NCBI RefSeq assembly: GCF_001429395.1
Contig: NZ_LMJT01000009.1
Location: forward strand, 1,340 to 65,339
DNA: 64,000 bases
Origin: Allobosea sp. Root381
GTDB lineage: Bacteria > Pseudomonadota > Alphaproteobacteria > Rhizobiales > Beijerinckiaceae
Direction: 5' to 3'
Shown here: positions 24,002 to 33,087 of the stretch, one piece after another
How the letters are laid out: each line of letters starts with the position of its first letter
How positions within the stretch are numbered: position 1 is the first letter of the stretch
Notes under the pieces: generated by a model
Told to the model about the DNA's origin: nothing
The model's input: only the letters and a program-made list of their open reading frames with translations
Database searches by the model: none
Translations under genes and position numbers: made by a program

Positions 24002-24628
24002 ATGCCATTGCCCGATCCGCTCACGCGCCACCCCATTCCCGGCTGGAAGGGCACGGCCTTTCTCAAGGCAGTGGTCGACCATCCGCTGATCGAGGTCGGC
24101 GACTACAGCTATTATGACGACTCGCGTGGCCCGGAGCATTTCGTCGGCCGCTGCGTGCGCTACCATTTCGACTTCATCGGCGACCGGCTGATCATCGGGA
24201 AGTTCGTCGCGATCGCTCAGGCCGCGCAGTTCGTCATGAACGGCGCCAACCACCCGATGGATGGCTTCTCGACCTATCCGTTCCAGATGTTCGGCGTCGA
24301 AGGCGCGCCCGACGTCACCGCAAAGCCGCATCGCGGCGACATGGTCATCGGCAACGATGTCTGGATCGGTCGCGAGGCGGTGGTGATGCCGGGCGTCCGC
24401 ATCGGCGACGGCGCGATCGTCGGCACCCGGGCGCAGGTCGTGAAGGACGTGCCGCCCTATGCGGTCGTCGTCGGCAATCCCGGCCGGGTCATGAAGCTGC
24501 GCTTCGCCGAGGCGACCGTGGCCGCGCTCCTCGCGATCCGCTGGTGGGACTGGGAGGCGGACAAGATCGCCCGCAACGTCGCGGCGATCGCTGGCGCCGA
24601 CATCGACGCGCTGCGTCGCGCGGTGTAG
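24002..24628 (+). CDS. CatB-related O-acetyltransferase (left-handed beta-helix)
   Basis: 208 residues. Hexapeptide-repeat turns (VIGNDVWIGREAVVMPGVRIGDGAIVGTRAQVVKDVPPYAVVVGNPG, written here only as landmarks of the coil) and NGANHPMDG, which carries the probable catalytic His, identify the xenobiotic acetyltransferase (Vat/CatB) family. It uses acetyl-CoA to acetylate a hydroxyl group; chloramphenicol or streptogramin are known substrates of relatives, but chromosomal members often have other unknown targets. It lies between yidC and engB, where many genomes have no gene, and is 10 bases before engB, so probably translated with it. Confidence 0.85.
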   Translation: MPLPDPLTRHPIPGWKGTAFLKAVVDHPLIEVGDYSYYDDSRGPEHFVGRCVRYHFDFIGDRLIIGKFVAIAQAAQFVMNGANHPMDGFSTYPFQMFGVEGAPDVTAKPHRGDMVIGNDVWIGREAVVMPGVRIGDGAIVGTRAQVVKDVPPYAVVVGNPGRVMKLRFAEATVAALLAIRWWDWEADKIARNVAAIAGADIDALRRAV

Positions 24629-24638
24629 GCGTATCGCC

Positions 24639-25304
24639 ATGACCACGAGCACGACGAAACCCTTCACCGAAGATGAGATCGAAACCGCCCGCAAGCTCTT
24701 CGAGGGGCCGTGGGATTTCGTCTGGGCCTCGACCCATGTCGACGACCTGCCGCCGATGGTGGGCCAGGAGATCGCCTTCGCCGGCCGCTCCAATGTCGGC
24801 AAGTCGAGCCTGATCAATGCGGTGACGCGCCGGAACGCGCTGGCGCGGACCTCGCACACGCCGGGCCGCACGCAGCAGCTGAACTTCTTCCGCCAGGTCG
24901 GCGCCGACGAGCGGCTGACGATCGTCGACATGCCGGGCTACGGCTACGCGGCCGTCGGCCGCGCCAAGGTCGCCTCCTGGACCAACCTGATCCACGAATA
25001 TCTGCGCGGCCGCTCCAATCTGATGCGGGTCTACCTGCTGATCGATGCGCGCCACGGCCTCAAGGATGTCGACAACGCCGTGCTCGAGACGCTCGACAAG
25101 GCGGCGGTCTCCTATCAGGTCGTGCTGACCAAGGGCGACGCGATCAAGAAGGCCGACCAGCAGTTCATGTGCGAGGCGACCTATGACGAGATCAAGCGCC
25201 GCCCCGCCGCCTTCCCCGAGGTGCTGCTGACCTCGAGCGAGTCTGGGCTCGGCATCCCCGAGCTGCGCGCGGCGGTCAGCCGCGTGCTGGCGGAGCGGGG
25301 TTGA
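24639..25304 (+). CDS. engB: ribosome biogenesis GTP-binding protein YsxC/EngB
   Basis: 221 residues. GTPase motifs: G1 GRSNVGKSSL, G2 Thr in TSHTPGRT, G3 DMPGYGYA, G4 LTKGD and G5 TSSESG. The length and the extended N-terminus (about 45 residues before G1) fit YihA/EngB, which acts late in 50S assembly. It belongs to the conserved yidC-engB neighbourhood. Its stop overlaps the first possible codon of the DUF423 gene. Confidence 0.96.
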   Translation: MTTSTTKPFTEDEIETARKLFEGPWDFVWASTHVDDLPPMVGQEIAFAGRSNVGKSSLINAVTRRNALARTSHTPGRTQQLNFFRQVGADERLTIVDMPGYGYAAVGRAKVASWTNLIHEYLRGRSNLMRVYLLIDARHGLKDVDNAVLETLDKAAVSYQVVLTKGDAIKKADQQFMCEATYDEIKRRPAAFPEVLLTSSESGLGIPELRAAVSRVLAERG

Positions 25305-25309
25305 CGGCG

Positions 25310-25678
25310 ATGAGCGCGGCGAAGATCCATCTCACGCTTGCTGCCCTGATGGGACTGGCCGGCGTCGCGCTGCTGGCTGCTGCCGCCCATGTGACGGGCA
25401 CCGCCAATGTCCAGATCGCCGGCCAGATGCTGTTGTTCCACGCATCGGTGATCTTCGGCGCAACGGCTGCCCGCCAGGGCGGTCATCTCGCCGATCTCGC
25501 CGCGCGGATCGCGCTCTCGCTCATCATCCTCGGATCGGCGCTGTTCGCGGCCGATCTTGCCCGGCGCGGCTTTGCCAATGAGGGGCTCTTCCCGCGCGCC
25601 GCTCCCACCGGGGGCTTCATGATGCTCGGCGGCTGGCTGCTGCTCGCGCTGTCGGCCTTGTTCGCGAAGCGGGCCTGA
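25310..25678 (+). CDS. DUF423 (YgdD family) small membrane protein
   Basis: 122 residues from ATG 25310 (a TTG at 25301 is also open). Four hydrophobic helices: MSAAKIHLTLAALMGLAGVALLAAAAH is the first (landmark AALMGLAGVAL), then MLLFHASVIFGATAA, ALSLIILGSALFAADL and GFMMLGGWLLLALSALF. Conserved family features are the first-helix glycines, FHAS and P-x-GG in the last loop. Function unknown; inner membrane. It follows engB directly and is convergent with the cyclase gene. Confidence 0.88.
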   Translation: MSAAKIHLTLAALMGLAGVALLAAAAHVTGTANVQIAGQMLLFHASVIFGATAARQGGHLADLAARIALSLIILGSALFAADLARRGFANEGLFPRAAPTGGFMMLGGWLLLALSALFAKRA

Positions 25679-25717
25679 GGCTCGCCAGGTCGCGTCTTCG
25701 CGGCCGGGCCAGAGCCG

Positions 25718-27127
25718 CTACGGGATGACGAAGACCCCGATCTCCCTGGAGACGCCGCGCAGCCCGACGTCTCGCCGCAACGGCTGCAATCCCAGTTCGA
25801 CGAGCAGAGCGCTGGCGTGCGGGTCGCCGAGCACGGCATCGGTGGTGAAGATCTCGTTCGAGGCAGCGAGATGCTGCACGCGGGACGCAATGTTCACGGT
25901 CTGCCCGAAATAGTCTTGCCGTTCGTTGAGATTGACCGCGATACAGGGCCCTTCGTGGAGTCCGATCTTGAGGATCATGTCCTCTTTTCCGCGCTCCCGG
26001 TTGAGGCAATGCATCGCATCGCGCATCCGAACGGCTGCCGCGAGGGCGCGGGCGGGCGCAGGAAACGACGCCATGACCGCATCGCCGATCGTCTTGACCA
26101 CGGCGCCCGTTTCGGACGCCACGATCTCGCTCAGGACCTTGAAATGCGCCCGTACCAGATCAAACGCGACGAGGTCGCCGACGCGTTCATAGAGCTCGGT
26201 CGATCCGCGGAGGTCCGTGAACAGGAAAGTCAGGCTGGCGATCTTGAAACGCTGGTCGACGTCGAGCGTGTCGGCGCGATAGATATCCCGGAAGGTCTGG
26301 TTCGAAAGGACCCGCTTTGCGGTCAGGAACGGGCGGCGCCTGCCGAGCATCTGATGCAATGCGTCGTTCGCGACGCAGACGGACGGCAAGGTGCGGACGT
26401 CGACATGGCTTTCGACCGCTATGCGCAAGGCGCCCGGATGCATCACCAGCGTCTCATGGTGGCGGTGCGACCGGTCGAACACCAGCGACAGAGCCTGCCG
26501 CTCCTTCGTCGGCTCCCCCTTCACCTCGATGAACTGCGCGGCGTGGGTTACCGGCTCGAAGACGATGAGGAAGGACTCGGCGATCTGGATCGATATGACG
26601 GCCTTCTCGCCGGCCGGAAGCTCCAGCGCCTCGACGATGAATTCGTCGAGCATCGCCTCGTAATCGTCTTCCGGCAGATCGACGCCCGAGCTCCAGTATA
26701 TCTGGCGGAAGTACTCGGCGGCTGGAAGCTGGTCCGGGTGATGAGCCTCGATGCGCCTGAGCTTGGGACTGACCGTGAAGGTCACCTCGACCAGTTCGTC
26801 GAGCGAAGGCTCGTAGCCGGCGGCGCACAGCGCACAGGTGTAAGCCTCGCTGTGAACATGCTTCAGCGAAGCGCCGGCATCGAGGACCCCGCCACAGCCC
26901 GGGCAGAGAATATTCCACGAGAATTCGAAGAGCCCGAGCCGAGAGGCGTGCAGGAACCCGGCGATGACCTTCTCTTCGTCGAGGCCTCGCTCGGCGGCGA
27001 ATGCCAGCACGTTAATGCGATTGAGCTTTCGATCGGGAGCGGTCGCGGCGAGCCTTTCGATCTCATCGGCGATATCGGCCGATACCGTATGGCGCAGAAC
27101 GTCGAGCAAGGATCGGGTATCGCTCAT
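25718..27127 (-). CDS. DUF5939-type adenylate/guanylate cyclase with zinc-ribbon-like N-terminal domain
   Basis: 469 residues from ATG 27127. The N-terminal region (to about 295) has a paired cysteine site, CPGC and CALC, likely a zinc ribbon, and then a mixed domain as in DUF5939 proteins. The C-terminal class III cyclase domain has the metal aspartates in FTDLRGSTELYERVGD and IGDAVMASF, and the transition-state Asn/Arg in GQTVNIASRV. It should make cAMP (or cGMP) in the cytoplasm. It lies between engB-DUF423 and argB but on the opposite strand, which suggests insertion in an older cluster. Confidence 0.88.
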   Translation of the reverse strand: MSDTRSLLDVLRHTVSADIADEIERLAATAPDRKLNRINVLAFAAERGLDEEKVIAGFLHASRLGLFEFSWNILCPGCGGVLDAGASLKHVHSEAYTCALCAAGYEPSLDELVEVTFTVSPKLRRIEAHHPDQLPAAEYFRQIYWSSGVDLPEDDYEAMLDEFIVEALELPAGEKAVISIQIAESFLIVFEPVTHAAQFIEVKGEPTKERQALSLVFDRSHRHHETLVMHPGALRIAVESHVDVRTLPSVCVANDALHQMLGRRRPFLTAKRVLSNQTFRDIYRADTLDVDQRFKIASLTFLFTDLRGSTELYERVGDLVAFDLVRAHFKVLSEIVASETGAVVKTIGDAVMASFPAPARALAAAVRMRDAMHCLNRERGKEDMILKIGLHEGPCIAVNLNERQDYFGQTVNIASRVQHLAASNEIFTTDAVLGDPHASALLVELGLQPLRRDVGLRGVSREIGVFVIP

Positions 27128-27362
27128 CGACCGATCTCCCCGTTTCGAGGATCCGGCGGGATGATAGGCTTGAGCGGCCCGCCTGGCCATCATGGTTCCG
27201 GAAGGGAGGGCGCCTCGCGGCGAGCGCGATCGCTCCGATCGGCTGCGATGCGTCGACCCGAGCAGCCCGCCAACGTCGCGAGAGGTCTTTCGGCGTGCCG
27301 CTCAGTCCGCTAGAAGGCGCTCACGCGCGGTCGCTTGCCCGCGCTTCCGCGGAGCCTGCCCG

Positions 27363-28259
27363 ATGATCACCCCCGCCCACCTGACCCCGTCGCAAGCCGC
27401 CGACCTGCTCGTCCAGGCGCTGCCGCATATGCAGCGCTACGATCAGGAGATCATCGTGATCAAGTATGGCGGCAACGCCATGGGCGACGCGGCGACCGCC
27501 GAGGATTTCGCCGAGGACATCGTGCTGCTCGAGCAATCCGGCCTCAAGCCGGTCGTCTGCCATGGCGGCGGCCCGCAGATCGCGCGCATGCTCGGCAAGC
27601 TCGGCATCAAGTCCGAGTTCAAGCAGGGGCTGCGCGTCACCGATGCCGCCACGGTCGATGTCGTCGAGATGGTGCTCGCCGGCTCGGTCAACAAGGAGAT
27701 CGTCGGCTATATCTCGCGCGAGGGCGGCAGGGCGATCGGGCTGTGCGGCAAGGACGGCAACATGGTCTCTGCCCGCAAGGTGACGCGCACGATCGTCGAT
27801 CCCGACTCCAAGATCGAGGAGGTGCTCGATCTCGGCTTCGTCGGCGAGCCGGACAAGGTCGACACCTCCGTGCTCGACTCGGTGCTCAAGGCCGAGTTGA
27901 TCCCGGTGCTGGCGCCGGTCTGCGCCGGCGACGACGGCCAGACCTACAACGTCAACGCTGACACCTTCGCCGGCGCCATCGCCGGCGCGCTGAACGCCAA
28001 GCGCCTGCTGCTGCTGACCGATGTTCCCGGCGTCCTGAACAAGGACAAGGAACTGATCCCGGAGCTCACTGTCGAGGAATGCCGCCACCTCATCGCGGAC
28101 GGCACGATCTCGGGCGGCATGATCCCGAAGATCGAGACCTGCATCTACGCGCTGGAAAAGGGCGTCGAGGCAGTCGTGATTCTCGACGGCAAGATCCCGC
28201 ATGCGGCTCTGATCGAGCTCTTCACCGATACGGGCTCGGGCACGATCATCCGGCGGTAA
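27363..28259 (+). CDS. argB: acetylglutamate kinase
   Basis: 298 residues from ATG 27363 with a start in keeping with the family ([20 protein letters not shown]). Nucleotide and substrate loops: [20 protein letters not shown], and the C-terminal [14 protein letters not shown] and GGMIPKIE. It phosphorylates N-acetylglutamate in arginine synthesis. The N-terminal helix present here is typical of arginine-inhibited hexameric forms. It is followed by the nucleotidase gene 141 bases later. Confidence 0.97.
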   Translation: MITPAHLTPSQAADLLVQALPHMQRYDQEIIVIKYGGNAMGDAATAEDFAEDIVLLEQSGLKPVVCHGGGPQIARMLGKLGIKSEFKQGLRVTDAATVDVVEMVLAGSVNKEIVGYISREGGRAIGLCGKDGNMVSARKVTRTIVDPDSKIEEVLDLGFVGEPDKVDTSVLDSVLKAELIPVLAPVCAGDDGQTYNVNADTFAGAIAGALNAKRLLLLTDVPGVLNKDKELIPELTVEECRHLIADGTISGGMIPKIETCIYALEKGVEAVVILDGKIPHAALIELFTDTGSGTIIRR

Positions 28260-28280
28260 TTCGGGGCGAATATCCGCTGC

Positions 28281-28324
28281 CGTCATTCCGGACAAGGCGC
28301 GAAGCGGCGCCGCTCCGGAATCCA
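28281..28324. repeat. intergenic palindrome of the GTCAT family (shorter form)
   Basis: CGTCATTCCGGA at 28281-28292 faces TCCGGAATCC at 28314-28323 across a GC-rich centre. It sits between argB and the nucleotidase gene. The left end matches the outer arm of the 18579 element. Confidence 0.7.
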
Positions 28325-28400
28325 TCGTAGAGTTCGTCGCCCGTTAACCGCCGGCAGCACTCTTGCATGTCAGGATCGGCTCGCCACATGAGTCCGTCCC

Positions 28401-29138
28401 ATGAACACGCATGCTCCCATTCCCGTCGCGACGCCGCCGCTGCAGGCGGAGGCCTTCGCGCATGTCGACCACTGGGTCTTCGACCTCGACAATACGCTCT
28501 ACTCGCATGAGTGTCAGGTCTGGCCGCAGGTCAACCAGCGCATCACCCTGTTCCTGCAGGAGCTGTTCGGGCTCGACGGCCTCTCCTCGCACGCCCTGCG
28601 GAATTACTACTACCATCGCTACGGCACGACCCTGAACGGGCTGATGACCGAACATGGGGTCGAGCCGGACGACTTTCTCGACTTCGCGCACGACATCGAT
28701 CTCAGCCTGCTCGAGCCCGATCCTGCGCTGGGCGCCGCGATCGCCGCGCTGCCCGGACGCAAGCTGATCCTGACCAACGGCTCGGTCGGCCATGCCCGCA
28801 ACGTCGCCGGCAAGCTTGGCATCCTCCAGCATTTCGAGGACGTCTTCGACATCGTCGCCGCCGGCTTCACGCCCAAGCCGGAACGCTCGACCTACGAGCT
28901 CTTTCTCGCAAAGCATGCCGTCGATCCCGGCCGGGCGGCGATGTTCGAGGACATCGAGAAGAACCTCTTCATCCCGAGCGCGCTCGGGATGAAGACGGTG
29001 CTGATCATCCCGCGGACGCCCGATCCCTTCCGCGAAGCCTGGGAGCAGGTGGCGGTCGAGGCCGGCCATGTCCACCACATCACCTCGGACCTGACCGGCT
29101 TCCTGACGCCGCTGGCGGCGGGTGAGGGCACGCGCTGA
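28401..29138 (+). CDS. HAD-family pyrimidine 5'-nucleotidase
   Basis: 245 residues. HAD motif I is DLDNTLY near residue 28, motif II ILTNGS, the Lys of motif III in GFTPKPERSTYELF, and motif IV MFEDIEKN. The helical cap (residues about 45-110) is of the type found in Sdt1/Phm8-like and bacterial pyrimidine nucleotidases, which remove phosphate from UMP/CMP. It is commonly beside argB in this group. The first 22 residues before the catalytic domain are polar. Substrate is inferred from family. Confidence 0.88.
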   Translation: MNTHAPIPVATPPLQAEAFAHVDHWVFDLDNTLYSHECQVWPQVNQRITLFLQELFGLDGLSSHALRNYYYHRYGTTLNGLMTEHGVEPDDFLDFAHDIDLSLLEPDPALGAAIAALPGRKLILTNGSVGHARNVAGKLGILQHFEDVFDIVAAGFTPKPERSTYELFLAKHAVDPGRAAMFEDIEKNLFIPSALGMKTVLIIPRTPDPFREAWEQVAVEAGHVHHITSDLTGFLTPLAAGEGTR

Positions 29139-29207
29139 GGCGCGGTGCGACGCTGCCTCCGTTCGCCCGGAACGAACCCGCGCCTTTGTCCGCCCAGTCG
29201 AAAGTTT

Positions 29208-29223
29208 GTTCGTCTTTACGAAC
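29208..29223. promoter_or_regulatory. 16-bp palindromic operator candidate 1 upstream of metZ
   Basis: GTTCGTCTTTACGAAC fits the form GTTCGTnnnnnCGAAC. A second copy of the same form begins exactly 40 bases further on. A looser GTTCG-N7-CGAAC lies before it at 29161-29177. The regulator is unknown. Confidence 0.6.
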
Positions 29224-29247
29224 GACGCGGAGGATGATACCGCAGTG

Positions 29248-29263
29248 GTTCGTTATATCGAAC
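29248..29263. promoter_or_regulatory. 16-bp palindromic operator candidate 2 upstream of metZ
   Basis: GTTCGTTATATCGAAC, second copy of GTTCGTnnnnnCGAAC, 17 bases before the metZ start and so over the ribosome site or transcription start. The spacing of 40 bases (about four helical turns) would put two bound dimers on the same DNA face. Confidence 0.6.
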
Positions 29264-29280
29264 GCTTTGGAGCTCCTATC

Positions 29281-30477
29281 ATGTCGGCATCGGACGGCGG
29301 CGTGGCCAGCCTTCACCCCGAAACGCGCCTTGTCCATGGCGGCACCGTGCGCTCGCAATTTGGCGAGACCTCCGAGGCGCTGTTCCTGACCCAGGGCCAT
29401 GTCTACGACAACGCCGCCCAGGCGGAAGGGCGCTTCCTCAACACCGATCCCGGCTTCCAGTACGGGCGCTTGTCAAACCCGACCGTGGCGATGCTGGAAA
29501 ACCGCATGGCCGCCTTCGAGGGCGCTGAAGTGTGCCGCGCCACCGCGACCGGCATGGCGGCGGTGACGGCGGCGGTGATGGCGCCGTTGCGGGCCGGCGA
29601 CCATGTCGTCGCGGCTGGCGCACTGTTCGGCTCCTGCCGCTACATCATCGAGGACCATCTGCCGCGCTACGGCGTCGAAACGACGCTGGTCGAAGGCACC
29701 GATATCGAGTCCTGGCGCAAGGCGGTGCGGCCCAACACCAAGCTGTTCTTCCTCGAATCCCCGTCCAATCCGACGCTGGAGGTGATCGACATCGCCGCCG
29801 TCGCCGCGGTCGCGAAGGAGGCGGGCGCGAAGCTCGTCGTCGACAACGTCTTCGCCACGCCTCTCTTCCAGCGCCCGCTCGAACTCGGTGCCGACATCGT
29901 CGTCTACTCGGCGACCAAGCACATCGACGGGCAGGGCCGATGTCTCGGCGGGCTCATCCTCGGATCGAAGGAACTGATCGAGGCCGACATCCAGAACTTC
30001 CTGCGCCAGACCGGCCCGAGCCTCTCGCCGTTCAACGCCTGGGTGATGCTGAAGTCGCTGGAAACCCTGCCGCTGCGCGTCGAGAAGCAGGCCCAGAACG
30101 CCACGCGCGTGGCCGACTGGCTCGCCGCGCAGACCAAGCCCCTCAAGGTGATCTTCCCCGGCCACCCCGGCCACCCCCAGGCCGAGATCATCGCCCGCCA
30201 GATGAGCGGCCCCTCGACCCTGATCGCCTTCGAGGTTCCGGGCGGCAAGCAAGGTGCTTACCGCCTGCTCGACGCCTGCAAGCTGATCCGCATTTCGAAC
30301 AATCTCGGCGACGCCAAGAGCCTGATCGTTCACCCGGCGACTACGACGCATCAGCGCTTCACGCCGGAGGTCCGCGCCGCAATGGGTGTGACGGACGGGA
30401 TGATCCGGCTCTCGATCGGCCTCGAGCACCCGGACGACCTCATCGCCGATCTCGAGCAAGCTCTGGCCAAGGTCTGA
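29281..30477 (+). CDS. metZ: O-succinylhomoserine sulfhydrylase
   Basis: 398 residues from ATG 29281; a long in-frame extension upstream runs through the palindromes and is not credible. The PLP-enzyme features are TETRLVHGG-type start (HPETRLVHGG), RLSNPTVAMLE, the substrate loop and the PLP lysine in YSATKHIDGQG followed by RCLGGLILG. It is a Cys/Met metabolism enzyme; the length and the HIDGQGR form fit MetZ, which joins O-succinylhomoserine and sulfide to homocysteine. Cystathionine gamma-synthase is the nearest alternative. Preceded by two palindromic operator candidates and followed by a perfect hairpin. Confidence 0.9.
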   Translation: MSASDGGVASLHPETRLVHGGTVRSQFGETSEALFLTQGHVYDNAAQAEGRFLNTDPGFQYGRLSNPTVAMLENRMAAFEGAEVCRATATGMAAVTAAVMAPLRAGDHVVAAGALFGSCRYIIEDHLPRYGVETTLVEGTDIESWRKAVRPNTKLFFLESPSNPTLEVIDIAAVAAVAKEAGAKLVVDNVFATPLFQRPLELGADIVVYSATKHIDGQGRCLGGLILGSKELIEADIQNFLRQTGPSLSPFNAWVMLKSLETLPLRVEKQAQNATRVADWLAAQTKPLKVIFPGHPGHPQAEIIARQMSGPSTLIAFEVPGGKQGAYRLLDACKLIRISNNLGDAKSLIVHPATTTHQRFTPEVRAAMGVTDGMIRLSIGLEHPDDLIADLEQALAKV

Positions 30478-30484
30478 GGCCGCT

Positions 30485-30520
30485 AGCCGTCATGCTCGGG
30501 CAAGCCCGAGCATGACGGCT
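30485..30520. repeat. perfect 36-bp palindrome between metZ and hisB
   Basis: 17-base arms AGCCGTCATGCTCGGGC (30485-30501) and its complement (30504-30520) around two bases. No T-run follows, so it is a hairpin but not a classical terminator. It is a compact member of the GTCAT...ATGAC family. Confidence 0.9.
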
Positions 30521-30612
30521 GTGGAAGCCGGCGAGCTGTTGCCGCGATGGTGGCCTTCCCCGCCGGCCCCTGCTAAAGCGGGCCCGTTCCTGAAATGGCT
30601 TGAGAGGCCAGC

Positions 30613-31200
30613 ATGCGTTCGGGCGAAGTGAAGCGCCGCACCAACGAGACCGACATCACGGTTTCGCTCGTCCTCGACGGCACCGGCAAGGCCGAGATCG
30701 CCTCCGGCGTCGGCTTCTTCGACCATATGCTCGACCTCTTCGCCCGCCATGCGCTGATCGACCTCAAGGTCGCGGTGAAGGGTGATACCCATATCGACGA
30801 CCATCATTCGGTCGAGGATACGGGCATCGCGCTCGGCGAGGCGCTGAAGCAGGCGCTCGGCGACAAGAAGGGCATCCGCCGCTACGCCGACGTCCACCTG
30901 CCGATGGACGAGACGCTGACCCGCGTCGCCGTCGATGTCTCGGGCCGGCCCTTCCTCGTCTTCCGGACACGGTTTGAGGCGCAGAAGATCGGTACCTTCG
31001 ACACCGAGCTGGTGCGCGAGTTCTTCCAGGCCTTCTCGATGAACGCCGGCATCACGCTGCATGTCGAGACGCTCTATGGCGACAACGCCCACCATATCGC
31101 CGAGAGCTGCTTCAAGGGCCTGGCGCGCGCGCTGCGCCAGGCGCTGGAGGTCGATCCGCGAGAAGGCGGCCGCGTGCCCTCGACCAAGGGTGCCCTCTGA
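30613..31200 (+). CDS. hisB: imidazoleglycerol-phosphate dehydratase
   Basis: 195 residues, the single-function form. Metal-binding motifs: [29 protein letters not shown], and in the C-terminal half [18 protein letters not shown]. It removes water from imidazole glycerol phosphate in histidine synthesis (manganese enzyme). First gene of hisB-DUF2628-hisH-hisA, with gaps of 14 bases and then overlaps, so one operon. Confidence 0.97.
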   Translation: MRSGEVKRRTNETDITVSLVLDGTGKAEIASGVGFFDHMLDLFARHALIDLKVAVKGDTHIDDHHSVEDTGIALGEALKQALGDKKGIRRYADVHLPMDETLTRVAVDVSGRPFLVFRTRFEAQKIGTFDTELVREFFQAFSMNAGITLHVETLYGDNAHHIAESCFKGLARALRQALEVDPREGGRVPSTKGAL

Positions 31201-31214
31201 AGGGAGAGCGGAGC

Positions 31215-31700
31215 ATGGCATTCTATACCGTGATGATCCCGCCTCCCGGCTCCGGAGGCGCGCGTGACGAGATCGAACAGGCGCGGCTCCTGCCGGAGAC
31301 TTTCTCCTGGCCGGCCTTCGTCCTGGCGGGGCTCTGGCTTCTCGGAAAGCGCCTCTGGCTGGCGACGCTGCTTTACGTCCTGCTCTGGGGCGCCTTGCTC
31401 TATGCGAGCAACCGCTTCGGCCTGAGCGGTGGATCGCTGCTGGCCGCGCATTTCGCAGTTGCGCTGTTCCTCGGCTTCGAGGGGCAGGCTCTCGTCGCCC
31501 GCAAGCTTGCCCGCAGCGGCTGGCGCCTCGCCGACGTGGTTGAGGCGCGCGATCTGCCCGAGGCGGAGCGCCGCTATTTCGAGCGAGCGCTCGCCAGCGA
31601 TGCCGCACCGCAGCGCCTCCCGGTACCGGGGCTTGCCCGTCCGCAGCCGGCCGGGCCGGTGCCGATCATCGGGCTCTTTCCCGAGGCGCGCGGCCGATGA
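31215..31700 (+). CDS. DUF2628 membrane protein in the his operon
   Basis: 161 residues. It has [19 protein letters not shown] and then two or three membrane helices up to about residue 95 ([31 protein letters not shown]), followed by a soluble tail. This is the DUF2628 pattern, where an aromatic-rich loop joins the helices. Its role is unknown. It lies between hisB and hisH, 14 bases after the first and overlapping the second by four bases (ATGA). Similar genes are often present here in Hyphomicrobiales, so there may be an operon-linked role. Confidence 0.85.
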   Translation: MAFYTVMIPPPGSGGARDEIEQARLLPETFSWPAFVLAGLWLLGKRLWLATLLYVLLWGALLYASNRFGLSGGSLLAAHFAVALFLGFEGQALVARKLARSGWRLADVVEARDLPEAERRYFERALASDAAPQRLPVPGLARPQPAGPVPIIGLFPEARGR

Positions 31701-32353
31701 GCCAGTCCGTCGTCATCATCGATTACGGCTCGGGCAATCTGCACTCGGCCGCCAAGGCCTTCGAGCGCGCCGCCGCCGAATCCGGCATCGCTTCGACGAT
31801 CAGCGTCTCCAGCGATGCGGATGCGGTCCGTGCCGCCGACAGAATTGTCCTGCCGGGCGTCGGGGCCTTCGCGGAATGCCGGCGCGGGCTCGATGCCGTA
31901 CCCGGCATGGTCGAGGCGCTTGAGGAGACCGTGCGGGGCAGGGGCCGGCCCTTCCTCGGCATCTGCGTCGGCATGCAGCTCCTGGCCTCGCGCGGGCTCG
32001 AATACACGACGACTGCGGGACTCGGCTGGATTCCCGGCGATGTCGCGCTGGTCGTGCCCGATGGCGAAGACCTCAAGATTCCGCATATGGGCTGGAATAC
32101 GCTCGACCAGCGGCAGGAGCATGCGCTGCTCGACGGCATCGAGACAGGGCCGGACGGGCTGCACGCCTATTTCGTCCATTCATACGCGCTGGCGGCCGAG
32201 CGGCCGGGCGACGTGGTCGCCGTGACGGACCATGGCGGCCCGCTCACCGCCATGGTCGGGCGCGACAACATTGCCGGCACCCAGTTCCATCCCGAGAAGA
32301 GCCAGAAGCTCGGGCTGAAGCTGATCGCCAATTTCCTGGGTTGGAAGCCGTGA
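31697..32353 (+). CDS. hisH: imidazole glycerol phosphate synthase, glutaminase subunit HisH
   Basis: 218 residues. Triad: Cys in [11 protein letters not shown], and His and Glu in [10 protein letters not shown]-terminal [15 protein letters not shown] is typical. It supplies ammonia to HisF. HisF, its obligate partner, is not encoded next to it in this window. Overlaps DUF2628 at the start and hisA at the end by four bases each. Confidence 0.97.
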   Translation: MSQSVVIIDYGSGNLHSAAKAFERAAAESGIASTISVSSDADAVRAADRIVLPGVGAFAECRRGLDAVPGMVEALEETVRGRGRPFLGICVGMQLLASRGLEYTTTAGLGWIPGDVALVVPDGEDLKIPHMGWNTLDQRQEHALLDGIETGPDGLHAYFVHSYALAAERPGDVVAVTDHGGPLTAMVGRDNIAGTQFHPEKSQKLGLKLIANFLGWKP

Positions 32354-33081
32354 TCCTTTTCCCCGCCATCGATCTGAAGAACGGCCAGTGCGTCCGCCTG
32401 AAACAGGGCGACATGGACCAGGCTACCGTCTTCAATGACGATCCGGCCGCCCAGGCCGCGGCGTTCGAGGCGCAGGGCTTCCAGTGGCTGCATGTCGTCG
32501 ATCTCGACGGCGCCTTCGCCGGCAAGCCGATGAACGCGGCCGCCGTCGAGGCCATCCTGACCGGCGTTGCCTTCCCGGTGCAGCTCGGCGGCGGCATCCG
32601 CGACATGAAGACGGTCGAGGGCTGGCTGTCCAAGGGCATCCGCCGCGTCATCATCGGCACGGCGGCGGTGCGCGATCCCGCCTTCGTGCGCGAGGCGGCC
32701 AAGGCCTTCCCGGGACAGGTCGCGGTCGGCATCGATGCGCGAGAGGGCTTCGTCGCCGTCGAGGGCTGGGCCGAAACCTCGGCGCTGGCGGCCGACGATC
32801 TCGGCCGGCGCTTCGAGGATGCCGGCGTCGCCGCGATCGTCTACACCGACATCGCCCGCGACGGCATGCTCCAGGGCATCAACTGGGACGGCACGATCGG
32901 GCTGGCCAAGGCGCTGACGATCCCCGTCATCGCCTCGGGCGGCCTCGCCTCGATGGCCGATATCGAGCGCCTCACCGCTCCCGACGCCGCGATCCTCGAA
33001 GGCGCGATCACCGGCCGCGCGCTCTATGACGGCCGCATCGACCCGCGCGCTGCGCTGGAACGCCTCGCGCGCGCCGCTTGA
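32350..33081 (+). CDS. hisA: phosphoribosylformimino-AICAR phosphate isomerase HisA
   Basis: 243 residues from a GTG at 32350 (GTGA overlap with the hisH stop); this start gives the family's [20 protein letters not shown]. The TIM-barrel catalytic residues are the first Asp (AIDLK) and the Asp in YTDIARDGM; phosphate sites are in QLGGGIRD and SGGLASMAD. It opens the ring of ProFAR. In most relatives hisF follows; here the next gene is on the other strand. Confidence 0.97.
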   Translation: MILFPAIDLKNGQCVRLKQGDMDQATVFNDDPAAQAAAFEAQGFQWLHVVDLDGAFAGKPMNAAAVEAILTGVAFPVQLGGGIRDMKTVEGWLSKGIRRVIIGTAAVRDPAFVREAAKAFPGQVAVGIDAREGFVAVEGWAETSALAADDLGRRFEDAGVAAIVYTDIARDGMLQGINWDGTIGLAKALTIPVIASGGLASMADIERLTAPDAAILEGAITGRALYDGRIDPRAALERLARAA

Positions 33082-33087
33082 GCGCTG

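Noticed and set aside
29139-29280. SAM-II riboswitch before metZ
   Set aside because: The conserved pseudoknot sequences are absent; the region is explained better by palindromes.
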